Assembly (NCBI GenBank): GCA_031553395.1
Contig: JAVBLR010000020.1
Location: forward strand, 7,817-71,816
DNA from: WRGA01 sp031553395
GTDB taxonomy: Bacteria > Bacteroidota > Bacteroidia > Bacteroidales > WRGA01
Length of the DNA: 64,000 bases
Direction of reading: 5' to 3'
Every line of letters starts with the position of its first letter. Positions within the stretch are counted from its first letter, which is position 1. Positions 51,413 through 60,882 of the stretch are shown here, one piece after another. Under the pieces are notes generated by a model, which was not told where the DNA came from, made no database searches, and saw only the letters and a program-made list of their open reading frames with translations. The position numbers and the translations under genes were made by a program.

Positions 51413-54139
51413 TCAATACCAACTCATGCTATTGTAAGGAGAGCTACGTTGTTCGTATTTCAAATCCTGAAGCATAGACGAATTTACACGAATAGAAAAA
51501 CTATAGCTTCGGTATGGGCCTACAGGAATAAAACTTGCCGACATTCCCCAGCAATGCAAATTCCTTGATATTGAGCATGAAGTATATCCAAATTCTTTCG
51601 CATCAAAGTTGTAACTTGAATTAAAATTAAAACTCCAGTTTTTTGAAAAATTAACATTTCCGCCAAAACTTAAACTTTGCATCCACCTTAGGTCGTATTC
51701 TTCTTTTGTGGCATTAAAAGTTCCTCTTGCCAAGCTGATATTGTAATTAATATTGAAACTCCAAGGTACATCCCATTTAGCATATCCATCGGAATCCAAC
51801 GCTTTATCTTGCTTTTTTTCTGCTTGTTGATCTTGTAGCATAGCTTGTTCGTCTTCGTCCGTTGGCGGATTGATATTTTCATCAACTGTAGGTGTAGTCG
51901 ATTCTTTTTTATCCTTTTTCTTTTTAAACGTGTTGTTATTTAACGAAATGGCCGGAATGGAAAAATTCATGGATGTTAATCGTCCGGGAATGTGGTTCTT
52001 TTCCCATTGGGTAGTATTTACCCGTATTGCATTGCCTCGCGAATCGGCAACATACGTATAAGGGTCTAAATTTGCCGATATGTTCAGGTTGTAGCTTTTC
52101 GTTATTTTTACAGCTAAACTTACCGAAATATTATTCCAGTTTAAGGAATCAGCAGCCAAATTATACCCTGAACTTATGGATAATTTATCGAATATACTTA
52201 TTTTTCGAACGCCTGTAGAGTCTCTATCCGATTTTACCTTCATTTCTAATGTATTATCAATGGAAAATGAAATATTCCCGGATTTTCCTCTTCCGGGAGC
52301 TCCATATAAATATCCATCATAATATGAATAATTTTTTGTTACGTTTTGATGGGTTAGCGAGTCAACGTAACTATAAGAATCCCAATAACCAAATCTTGGA
52401 TTTCCAAAATCCGGAGTCATACTAAAACTAATACTGGGCTTGAAGGTATGCCGAATCATTTCTACTTTATCGCCAAATAAAGCTTTAACCGGTTGATAGA
52501 ACCCATAAAGAACGGTTCCGGCACTTACAGAAAAATTATAATTGTACACTCTATTAAAACCATAAATGGTATCTTTTACTGCTTTATAAGCGGTGGAATC
52601 CCAGCTTTGTTTGGTTTTTGAAAGATACCAACGTTCTTCATATCCGAAAGAAGGTGTAATGTTGATGTTATTGAATACATTGAAAGAAGCCTGAACTGGA
52701 ATTGTGTGGCGCATCCCGTTTCTCCAGTCTTTTACCAAACTAGACTTTAACAGCTTATCTTCCTTTGTTGTGATGCTGTTTTCCATTACTCCTTGATAAG
52801 AAAAAGATACTTTTTCATACCAGCGTTCATTTCCGATGGGATTTTTTCTTTTAAAAGGGTAAATAGTTGTTGTATTGAGGCTTAATGAAGGTAATAGCAA
52901 ATTGATAGTTGAGTCTGCCGAAACTTGATTTATACGTCCTGTGACATTCAGATTTAACTTATTGTCGAGCATATTGCGTATCCCATAACTGACACTGGAT
53001 GTTTTCGTATTTGTAGTGCGAGTTGCTGCATTATAAATGCTATTCAAACTGTTTTGATTATATCCTGAAGTTGAAAAATCAATACTGGCAGTCAAGCTTC
53101 TATTTGGATTTAATTTTGCATCCTGTGAATGGCTCCATCTCAAGCTGAAGTTGGTCCTTTTCTGATAATCCCCGGCTGCTTTATCTCCGGTTATTGTTAC
53201 TAAATAATCTGAGCTAAAGGAACCTCTGTATTTGTATCTTTTTGCATAAGTGGATGCTCCACCAAGACCCCAGGAGCCTTTAGTGTAAATTTCTCCGGTC
53301 AATGCCAAATCCACATTGTCGCTAATGGCAAAATAATAACCTCCATCCCTCAAATAAAATCCTTGTTGCGAGTCTTCACCATAAGAGGGCATAATTACCC
53401 CGGAAGAGTATTTACTTGTAAAAGGGAAAAAACCAAATGGAAAAGCTATTGGTAAAGGCACATCTTCGAGTACAAGGTATACAGGCCCTGTTACTATATT
53501 TTTCTTAGGACGGACTTTCCCTTCCGTCATATTCAAATAAAAATGGGGATGGTCGTGTTCGTCGCAAGTTGTATACCTGCCATCTTTCATAAAAAATGAC
53601 CCATCGGGCATTCTTTTGGTTTTTCCGGCAGTAACGTATCCTTCTCCTTGCTGAGTAATAATATTTGTGATGTAACCTTTGCCTGTATCGAAATTATAAA
53701 GGATACTTTCGGAATTATATTCATCTCCTTTATCCTTAAAGATTGGATATCCGATTTTAGAGCCGGTCGTATCAATTATTCCGGCGGCATAAACAACACT
53801 GCTATCCAAATTCATCCGAATGTAATAGGCATTCAGTTCGGTTTCGGTATAGTTTACTTTTGCATCGCCATATAAGTAGCCAATGCCGGCTCCGGTAAAA
53901 ATAATAGAGTCTTTGGATTGGTAATCCACAACCGCATCTAATGTTGTTTTTTTCTTTTTTGGAGCAATATCCATGCTGTCGGATGCTATCGAGTCTACTG
54001 CAAGTGAATCAATGGAGGAGATATTGTTTGTTTTTAATGTATCTTTTTGCCCTTCATTTTGCGAAAAGGCGGACAGAGAAACAAACAAACAATTTAATAA
54101 AAGAAGTAATATTATGTGCTTTTTTATAAAATGCAGCAT
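51413..54139 (-). CDS. lptD: LPS-assembly protein LptD (OstA family)
   Basis: A 908-residue outer-membrane protein that inserts lipopolysaccharide. After the signal peptide (HIILLLLLNCLFVSLSAFSQ) and a Ser/Asp-rich linker comes an OstA-like beta-jellyroll (residues 70-230, TLDAVVDYQSKDSIIFTGAGIGYLYGDAKVNY). A large beta-barrel follows, with VYLVLEDVPLPIAFPFGFFPFT and many strands of alternating aromatic pattern. The DEHDHPHFYL segment near residue 190 is the usual position of the jellyroll-barrel junction. A Lys/Glu-rich stretch at about 745-785 probably forms a periplasmic or surface loop. A minus-strand TAGTTTTG box at 54235-54242 may be its promoter. Confidence 0.87.
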   Translation of the reverse strand: MLHFIKKHIILLLLLNCLFVSLSAFSQNEGQKDTLKTNNISSIDSLAVDSIASDSMDIAPKKKKTTLDAVVDYQSKDSIIFTGAGIGYLYGDAKVNYTETELNAYYIRMNLDSSVVYAAGIIDTTGSKIGYPIFKDKGDEYNSESILYNFDTGKGYITNIITQQGEGYVTAGKTKRMPDGSFFMKDGRYTTCDEHDHPHFYLNMTEGKVRPKKNIVTGPVYLVLEDVPLPIAFPFGFFPFTSKYSSGVIMPSYGEDSQQGFYLRDGGYYFAISDNVDLALTGEIYTKGSWGLGGASTYAKRYKYRGSFSSDYLVTITGDKAAGDYQKRTNFSLRWSHSQDAKLNPNRSLTASIDFSTSGYNQNSLNSIYNAATRTTNTKTSSVSYGIRNMLDNKLNLNVTGRINQVSADSTINLLLPSLSLNTTTIYPFKRKNPIGNERWYEKVSFSYQGVMENSITTKEDKLLKSSLVKDWRNGMRHTIPVQASFNVFNNINITPSFGYEERWYLSKTKQSWDSTAYKAVKDTIYGFNRVYNYNFSVSAGTVLYGFYQPVKALFGDKVEMIRHTFKPSISFSMTPDFGNPRFGYWDSYSYVDSLTHQNVTKNYSYYDGYLYGAPGRGKSGNISFSIDNTLEMKVKSDRDSTGVRKISIFDKLSISSGYNLAADSLNWNNISVSLAVKITKSYNLNISANLDPYTYVADSRGNAIRVNTTQWEKNHIPGRLTSMNFSIPAISLNNNTFKKKKDKKESTTPTVDENINPPTDEDEQAMLQDQQAEKKQDKALDSDGYAKWDVPWSFNINYNISLARGTFNATKEEYDLRWMQSLSFGGNVNFSKNWSFNFNSSYNFDAKEFGYTSCSISRNLHCWGMSASFIPVGPYRSYSFSIRVNSSMLQDLKYEQRSSPYNSMSWY

Positions 54140-54311
54140 TCGGTATTGTCAAAATAATATTCAGGCAAATATCGGATTATTAATTCATTATATGAATGAT
54201 AATTGCCTTTTTGTTATTTTTAATTTTGGAAGCACAAAACTATAACATTTTTGGCAGTAAAAGTGAAAATATTACTCTTTTTTAGATTTTTATGGATAAA
54301 TCTGTTTTGGA

Positions 54312-54338
54312 GTTACAAGTTACGGGTTACAAGTTACG
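54312..54338. repeat. Direct repeat of GTTACAAGTTACG
   Basis: Two exact 13-base copies (54312-54324 and 54326-54338) of a word type seen in several intergenic regions of the window. It lies 170 bases upstream of lptD, outside any gene. Confidence 0.65.
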
Positions 54339-54537
54339 TGATACATGGAAGGGTATCACAAATATTTAAGCACACACCGTGAATTCTATGATTAATCCAA
54401 ATTAATAATGACTTATTTTTTTGATTTTGAATTTGTACACAAATGTATGTTCCAAAAACAAATAGTCAAGGCCTCGACGGGAGATATCTTCATCAATCCA
54501 TTAGATAAATTTCATATAACTATCTTACTTTATACAT

Positions 54538-54583
54538 ATTTTATTAAAAACATGTTGTAAAACATGCTTTTTAATAAAAAATA
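54538..54583. repeat. Long A/T-rich palindrome upstream of the T9SS-tail gene
   Basis: A stem of TTTTATTAAAAA plus CATGTT pairs with AACATG plus TTTTTAATAAAA around GTAA, with one bulged C. It lies just before a TATATTTG box. It could be a terminator, a protein-binding site or a cruciform-forming element. Confidence 0.65.
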
Positions 54584-54673
54584 TTTAAACTATTGTTTAT
54601 ATATTTGCGAAAGTTGTTTTTATTTCCAGTGTATTGTATTGTGTATTTCCATTAACCTTCAACCATATCGCTT

Positions 54674-55801
54674 ATGAAAACAATCCTTTCCATGGCTGCT
54701 ATATTATTATTCAGCCTTCCTGCCTTTTCCCAGCATCGACTTACAGAAAAAAACAACCTGATGCGTCCGGGAGATGAAATCATCAAGCAACAAGTGGATT
54801 ACAAAGACCCGGGACGTTCGGGCGAAAATGTATTGTGGGATTTCAGTAAGCTAAAAACAGTAAATCCCGAATACAAACTCCGCTATGTCCTGCCTCGTGC
54901 GCGGCGCGACAGTACCTATATCGTAGGAATGGATACATTCAGGATAAAGAATATACGGAAAAACGAATTAGTAACAGGCCGTGAACACCAAACAAATTAC
55001 TACTATCATTTCAAGGACAGTTTATTGTGTATTCTTGGCTATGAAAACTCAACTACCCTGATGCACCATAACAGCCCGCTTCCGGTAATGCAATTCCCGA
55101 TGAAGTATGAAACAAAGATAACAACGGATTACAGTTCCGAATGTCTTTACTCGCAATCGGTATTGATGTCTACACATGGAAAAATACAAGTTGAAGCGGA
55201 TGCTTTCGGGAAAATGATATTGCCTTCGAAAGATACGTTGAACAACGTTCTCCGCATTCACTCGGTACAAACGATATTTTCAGACAGCATCCCTTCGATG
55301 GACAGTATCCGTATCGATACGCGTATCGAAACCTACAAATGGTACTCCAAAGGCTACCGGTATCCGGTATTTGAAACCATCCGCACGGTTCACCGGCTGG
55401 ACTCAATAAAGGATGTATTTACTACCGCTTTCTTTTATCCGCCACAGGAGCATTATTATCTGGAAGATGACCCTGAAAATTTGGTGGAATTGGAAGAAGA
55501 CAATCAAAAAAATAATCCCGACTCACCGGATTACAATCCTTGGGAAGGGTTGACATACAACTTATATCCAAGCCCTGTTCGAACTACATTAAATATCGAG
55601 ATGGACCTTCCCAAACCTGCTGTTGTTAAAGTGCAGTTGACAAACCGCCAGGGGTTGATTATGGTAACGGAAGAATGGGGCCGGCAATCATCGGGAATAT
55701 TGGATAAGCAGTTATATGTAGGACTGCTTCCTACGGGAGAATATGTATTGAATATCTGGTTGGACGAATACAGGGTAAGTGAAAAAATACTGAAAAGGTA
55801 G
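54674..55801 (+). CDS. Secreted protein with type A T9SS-like C-terminal sorting domain
   Basis: A 375-residue exported protein with signal peptide MKTILSMAAILLFSLPAFSQ. The central part has no family I recognise. The C-terminal 80 residues (YNLYPSPVRTTLNIEMDLPKPAVVKVQLTNRQG, then GLLPTGEYVLNIWLDEYRVSEKILKR) fit a type A sorting domain of the type IX secretion system, with the LYPxP start and the GxY(V/T)L end. It would be exported across the outer membrane. Base composition is clearly richer in G/C than the RHS genes behind it, suggesting a separate origin. The link to the RHS toxin is only positional. Confidence 0.75.
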   Translation: MKTILSMAAILLFSLPAFSQHRLTEKNNLMRPGDEIIKQQVDYKDPGRSGENVLWDFSKLKTVNPEYKLRYVLPRARRDSTYIVGMDTFRIKNIRKNELVTGREHQTNYYYHFKDSLLCILGYENSTTLMHHNSPLPVMQFPMKYETKITTDYSSECLYSQSVLMSTHGKIQVEADAFGKMILPSKDTLNNVLRIHSVQTIFSDSIPSMDSIRIDTRIETYKWYSKGYRYPVFETIRTVHRLDSIKDVFTTAFFYPPQEHYYLEDDPENLVELEEDNQKNNPDSPDYNPWEGLTYNLYPSPVRTTLNIEMDLPKPAVVKVQLTNRQGLIMVTEEWGRQSSGILDKQLYVGLLPTGEYVLNIWLDEYRVSEKILKR

Positions 55802-55923
55802 ATTGATGTTTAAAAGGATAGTTTGAATATATATTTTAAACAAAATACAATAATCTAACACTTTTATTAAAACAGGTAATGAGCCGAAAAATTATGAATA
55901 TCACTATAAAGAATTATTATACT

Positions 55924-58900
55924 ATGAAAACAATCCTAACAATTATAGTTGCTTTTTGTCTACTAGGCCCTGTTGTTGCTCAAGATGAGGGTCCTAGTAC
56001 TAATTTCGGAAAATTGGAATACGGAAAAGAGTATACCAAAACTATGGATACCCGTGTAGAATGGTCTTGTCATATGTATAGAGGATATACTCTTATAAAC
56101 TGTTCCCGTTGTTATTTTGAACTGGATCAAATTTCGGATGTATTGATTAGTAGTTGCCACTCCGAATTTAGTAATGGGAATGGTTCTAGTATGGTCTTAT
56201 ACAGGATAAACGAGAACAGTCATACTAAAATAGAGGACATCGGAGACATGATGTCTTCTTTCAGGGATGAGATAATAGATTTGGGATGGAATGTTTGTGA
56301 GGATGTAAATATGGCTGAAATTGCAGAAACATTAGGCCCCGGAAAATATTATGTTGATGTTGGTGGATATGATTCCAACGGAGTTGTACATACTACAATT
56401 ATTTCCAGACGTAATGAAACAGAAAAGATTGATGGCATGCAAAACCCAATAGATTTAGGTTGTATAAATGATGCATTACGTTTTAACGATGCTAAAGATA
56501 CCAGAAATTATAAGAATTCTTACTCGTTCTCAACTAATGATAACGCTGGCGACATAGTTTATAGGTTTAATGTGAGGGAAAACATGGATGTTTCTATGTT
56601 CTTTTATAATGCTAATTACTCTTATCCAATGCAGAATACTTACATGGATTTGTTAGATGGACAAAAGCAACTTATAACACGAGCACGTTATTCAAATGAA
56701 GTTCAGATGCCTGACGGTTACATATATCAAAGTGTTATTATATCACGAGCATTATCTCCGGGGACTTATTACCTTATATGTTCGACTCCTAATACATGGG
56801 AACGAGAATTGGCTACTATTATAGAAAATAAAAACGCAACTTCATCAACTCTTCCAACAATAAATCCAACGTTTTCAACGGAACAAAACTATATTTATAC
56901 TTGGACAATGACAAATGAAGAAGGGACAAGTTTCATAGAAACCATCAAATACTTCGATGGATTAGGTTATCCTATGCAAACCGTGCAGAAAGGTATCACA
57001 CCCAATAGGGCTGACCTTGTTGCATTACAGGAATACGATAACTTTGGGCGTGAATCAAACACTTGGCTTCCCGGTGTATTTGCCGGCAATAATGGAGTTT
57101 TCGTTGCCAACCCCAAACAGCAAATAATACAAACTTACGGAAATGATATTAATCCCCATTCTCGAACAGACTACGGAGTATCTCCTTTAAATCGCATTGA
57201 ACAGCAATACGGACCTGGTCAGGAGTGGCAAAATAATCGCAAAGCAATAAAAACAGAGTACTCAACAAATAAAAATACAACTGAACTACGGTGTGTGAGA
57301 TATTCGGTTGATGGTAGTGGAATATCGACAACTTTGAAGGCTAATTCTTATTATACCATTAACCAGTTGTTTGTGACTAAGATAACTGATGAAGATGGCA
57401 ATTTATCGTATGAATTTAAGGACAAGCAAGGTTTGGTATTACTTACCCGCCAAAAAAACGGAATGGATTATTACGACACCTATTACGTTTACGACGATTT
57501 CGGCAACTTATGCTATGTATTGCCGCCGATGACAAACCTTACTATAACACCAGAAAATGGAGATAACAACGATGCATTGAAAAAATTTGCCTATATTTAT
57601 AAATACGACGAACGCAAGCGTTGCATTTGGAAAAAATTACCCGGATGTGAACCTATATACATGATTTACGACAAAGCCGACCGCCTTATTTTTTCGCAGG
57701 ATGGCGAGCAACGTTTGAAGAATCAATGGCTGTTCTCAATACCTGATGTATTCGGGCGTGTTGTCCTGACCGGAACATGTAAGAATAACCTGGATTATTC
57801 TACAAATCCGTTACAAAGCACAGTGGTTAAGGCAGAATACTCCAATACTGCGGGAATGACTTATCAAGGATATAATATTTTCGGTGTTACACTCACTACA
57901 CCACGCCTTTTGATTGTCAATTACTATGATAATTATGATTTTATTAGCAAGGTGGATTATGTAGAGTTAAACTATGTGACGCAAACAGGTTTTAATACAC
58001 AATACACACCATCGGCAAAGGGTTTGATCACAGGAACTATAGATGCTGAAGTTAGCAACTATGGAGCATATCTATGTAATTATAAAGCATATTACTACGA
58101 TTATTGTGGCAGACTGATACAGACACAAGCAAAGTATATTGATTACGACTATAGCGAATATACTGCATATAACTTTACAGGACAGCTGGTGGAGAAAAAA
58201 ACAGAATTAAAAAACTTTATTATGGAAGATTATCCTAGGCATGAGCATTACAAATACGATTACGACCATGCCGGACGGTTATTGAAAACCTCCCATAAGA
58301 TGAATAATGGAGTGTTTGTTGTATTAACAGATAATACCTACGACGAATTGGGACGACTTAAAACCGCCATGCCCAATAATCGGCAAGACTTGAAGCTAAC
58401 CTATGACTACAATATCCGTTCATGGTTAACGAAGATATCGGGACAGAAGTTCTTGGAGAAATTGTATTACAATACACCATTTCAGGAAGGAACAGCTCGT
58501 TGGAACGGTAATATTTCGTCTATGGAAACAAGTGGCGGTACATCGGCAGAATGGGGTATGGGATATAATTACTTCTACGACAACCTATCTCGCTTGACTG
58601 ACACCCAAAGTTTTTTTACCGATTCAGGCGGTGGTGTATCGTTTGGAGATGATTATTTCTGTTCTGGTGGATATGGCACTCATTATAATTATGATAAGAA
58701 TGGAAATATGAATTATTTATTCAGATTGGAAGATTTGAATTTGGAAAACATTTCCATTGGATATAATGGCAACCAAATAAAGAATATTACTACTAATTGG
58801 ATAACTGAGTATCCCGATGAACACCCTTGTCATAGTGATAATTTTACCGATTATTCACAAGGTGTAGGGGATTATGTTTATGACCGTAACGGTGCAATGA

Positions 58901-60183
58901 CCGAGGATCCGTATAAGGGTGCAAAGTACAGCTACAATACGCTGGGAATGCTTACACAGGTGGACGTGTCTGCTATATTGGGGACAATTAATTATGTTTA
59001 TTCATCTACAGGAGAAAAAATGAGCGCTTCTTACCAGTGGAATTCGGGACGATCATTAAATCCGATAGAAAACACTAATCGTACAGGTGCTGGATACTCA
59101 ACTCCTAATTCGAGTAAAGATCGCCTATATATAGGAAATAAAATTTACGAAAACGGACGATTAAAACAAATCCTTTTTGACAATGGATATTGTGATGCGA
59201 GCGGAAATTACTATTTTTACTTGCGCGATCATTTGGGCAATAACTGTGTGGTAGCAAAAAGTAATGGGCAAGTAGTTCAGAGTTCGTACTATTTCCCGTA
59301 TGGTAAGGTAAATAATAATGAAAGTGGGGGACAAAGCGCACAACCTTATAAATTCGGTGGCAAAGAAGAAGAACTGATGTTTGGGTTGGGATTGTATGAT
59401 TTTCATGCAAGGCAGATGGATCAAGCAGTACCGAGGTTTATGTCGATTGATCCTAAAGCTGAGAAATATTATTCCATTAGTCCTTATGCTTATTGTGCAA
59501 ATAATCCAATAAGATTTATAGACAAAGATGGGAAAGATTTATTTGACTACAGGGGAGATTATATGACACCCGATTATCCGGGTATGATTTATGTAAGATC
59601 GTTTTTTGGACAAGATATGCCTTTATCTCAATTTTCATCTTCTTCTCTAAATGCTGGACCTGATGGTAATGTTGATGGTGCTGTTAGTAAAATAGCTACT
59701 TATTATGCCCGCCAAATGGGTTATAATGATGTAACCATCGGGGTAAAGGAACATTATAAAAAATATTATTGGGAAGCTCTTGCATTTACTGATCAATATG
59801 GAATATTTCTTAATAAAAAAGGTGGACAAATTAGTCCTTTATTGGATTATATTGATAATATGAAAAGTACAATCTTCCATGAATATGACCATTGGACTAA
59901 TAAACATTATAAAGAAAGAAATTTTGATGAAGAACAACCTATAGAACATGCTAAAGTTTACTTAAGACAGATTCAGGATAAGAGCTTTATAAATACCACT
60001 GAGGAATATAAGCTAGGAACATTTGGGTCATTCAAAAAATATCTTGAAAATTCAAAACCAAATGAACGGATGTTAGAAAAATATATGAGAGAAATAAACA
60101 ATGCTATTAGTCCATATAACTATAGGATGTCTCCTGATCGGACTTATTTTCCTGATCTCAAAATAAACGTAGGTAAATATTAA
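55924..60183 (+). CDS. RHS-repeat polymorphic toxin with HExxH metallopeptidase-like C-terminus
   Basis: A roughly 1419-residue secreted protein. The ATG at 55924 gives a signal peptide (MKTILTIIVAFCLLGPVVAQ). Residues 25-320 are an uncharacterised leader region. A DUF6443 domain follows at about 325-385 (TSFIETIKYFDGLGYPMQTVQKGI...NFGRESNTWLPG), then RHS/YD repeats (YDTYYVYDDFGNLCYVLPP, YDHAGRLLKTSHKM, YDRNGAMTEDPYKGAKYSYNTLGMLTQV). The RHS core end motif is RFMSIDPKAEKYYSISPYAYCANNPIRFIDKDGKD at about residue 1170. The last 215 residues are a different domain with FHEYDHWTNKHYKERN (HExxH at 1319-1323) and a Glu at about 1341. This fits a zinc metallopeptidase toxin tip. A lipoprotein gene follows after six bases. 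Confidence 0.88.
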   Translation: MKTILTIIVAFCLLGPVVAQDEGPSTNFGKLEYGKEYTKTMDTRVEWSCHMYRGYTLINCSRCYFELDQISDVLISSCHSEFSNGNGSSMVLYRINENSHTKIEDIGDMMSSFRDEIIDLGWNVCEDVNMAEIAETLGPGKYYVDVGGYDSNGVVHTTIISRRNETEKIDGMQNPIDLGCINDALRFNDAKDTRNYKNSYSFSTNDNAGDIVYRFNVRENMDVSMFFYNANYSYPMQNTYMDLLDGQKQLITRARYSNEVQMPDGYIYQSVIISRALSPGTYYLICSTPNTWERELATIIENKNATSSTLPTINPTFSTEQNYIYTWTMTNEEGTSFIETIKYFDGLGYPMQTVQKGITPNRADLVALQEYDNFGRESNTWLPGVFAGNNGVFVANPKQQIIQTYGNDINPHSRTDYGVSPLNRIEQQYGPGQEWQNNRKAIKTEYSTNKNTTELRCVRYSVDGSGISTTLKANSYYTINQLFVTKITDEDGNLSYEFKDKQGLVLLTRQKNGMDYYDTYYVYDDFGNLCYVLPPMTNLTITPENGDNNDALKKFAYIYKYDERKRCIWKKLPGCEPIYMIYDKADRLIFSQDGEQRLKNQWLFSIPDVFGRVVLTGTCKNNLDYSTNPLQSTVVKAEYSNTAGMTYQGYNIFGVTLTTPRLLIVNYYDNYDFISKVDYVELNYVTQTGFNTQYTPSAKGLITGTIDAEVSNYGAYLCNYKAYYYDYCGRLIQTQAKYIDYDYSEYTAYNFTGQLVEKKTELKNFIMEDYPRHEHYKYDYDHAGRLLKTSHKMNNGVFVVLTDNTYDELGRLKTAMPNNRQDLKLTYDYNIRSWLTKISGQKFLEKLYYNTPFQEGTARWNGNISSMETSGGTSAEWGMGYNYFYDNLSRLTDTQSFFTDSGGGVSFGDDYFCSGGYGTHYNYDKNGNMNYLFRLEDLNLENISIGYNGNQIKNITTNWITEYPDEHPCHSDNFTDYSQGVGDYVYDRNGAMTEDPYKGAKYSYNTLGMLTQVDVSAILGTINYVYSSTGEKMSASYQWNSGRSLNPIENTNRTGAGYSTPNSSKDRLYIGNKIYENGRLKQILFDNGYCDASGNYYFYLRDHLGNNCVVAKSNGQVVQSSYYFPYGKVNNNESGGQSAQPYKFGGKEEELMFGLGLYDFHARQMDQAVPRFMSIDPKAEKYYSISPYAYCANNPIRFIDKDGKDLFDYRGDYMTPDYPGMIYVRSFFGQDMPLSQFSSSSLNAGPDGNVDGAVSKIATYYARQMGYNDVTIGVKEHYKKYYWEALAFTDQYGIFLNKKGGQISPLLDYIDNMKSTIFHEYDHWTNKHYKERNFDEEQPIEHAKVYLRQIQDKSFINTTEEYKLGTFGSFKKYLENSKPNERMLEKYMREINNAISPYNYRMSPDRTYFPDLKINVGKY

Positions 60184-60189
60184 AACGCA

Positions 60190-60819
60190 ATGAAAACAAT
60201 AAATTTCATCATGATAGGATTAATATTTTTATTATTTTCTTCATGTAAAAATAAAGTAGAAAAGCAATATTCTTTGATTTGTAATGATAATTATAAATAC
60301 TGGTTTTATGTAGGAGATGAAGATTATAACAGGTTGGATATTTTATCTGTTACTTGTTTTACATCAAATAATAGAATGATTTCTTTTGCTATACATAAAA
60401 AGAAGAACATTATTTATAAAACAACCGGAAGTGATGTTGTTCATGCATCTTTATGGAAATTGGATAATGATAGTATCCTAAGCGAAGCATGGAATTCTCT
60501 GGATGATGAAAAGCAATCTAAATTGCTTATAAAAAAATTGACCCAGGATACTTTAATACTGGTTCTAAAAGATCCTGGGTCAGTAGTTGATGGTTATACA
60601 AGAATGTTGGTGTCGCCACCGGATTCTTTAAAACACTTATTGATTCATCCGGATTCAATACCTTATGAACCGGCAGATAACAGGCCTATTCCTATTATAA
60701 CTATAACTCGTGATAAATCTGGAAAAGTGTCAGAAGATACTTCTTATTTCGATCCCGCAATGTATCGAACTTATCGAGATTTAAGAAATTGTGTAAAACC
60801 ATCAAAAAAACATGAGTAA
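60190..60819 (+). CDS. Small lipoprotein, candidate immunity protein of the RHS toxin
   Basis: A 209-residue protein with signal peptide and lipobox (IGLIFLLFSSCKNK). The mature part has no recognised domain. It has beta-rich segments (YWFYVGDEDYNRLDILSVTCF, MISFAIHKKKNIIYK) and a C-terminal helix (PAMYRTYRDLRNCVKPSKKHE). It starts six bases after the toxin stop on the same strand. In polymorphic toxin systems the gene right behind the toxin usually encodes its immunity protein, and a lipid anchor would place it in the periplasm where a metallopeptidase would act. This role is an inference. Confidence 0.6.
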   Translation: MKTINFIMIGLIFLLFSSCKNKVEKQYSLICNDNYKYWFYVGDEDYNRLDILSVTCFTSNNRMISFAIHKKKNIIYKTTGSDVVHASLWKLDNDSILSEAWNSLDDEKQSKLLIKKLTQDTLILVLKDPGSVVDGYTRMLVSPPDSLKHLLIHPDSIPYEPADNRPIPIITITRDKSGKVSEDTSYFDPAMYRTYRDLRNCVKPSKKHE

Positions 60820-60882
60820 AATCATTTTTATTATAGTGTATATGTATTCTTTTAGAAATAATTTAACGTAAAAGATAATATT

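Larger units (their letters stand above)
54140..54673. other. 534-base intergenic region before the T9SS/RHS locus
   Basis: Contains a TAGTTTTG box for lptD on the minus strand (54235-54242), the direct repeat at 54312-54338, the long palindrome at 54538-54583 and a TATATTTG -7-like box at 54600-54607 for the plus-strand gene. The segment around 54460-54500 is locally G/C-richer (GGCCTCGACGGGAG) and may be a remnant. No RNA gene or open frame was recognised. Confidence 0.5.
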
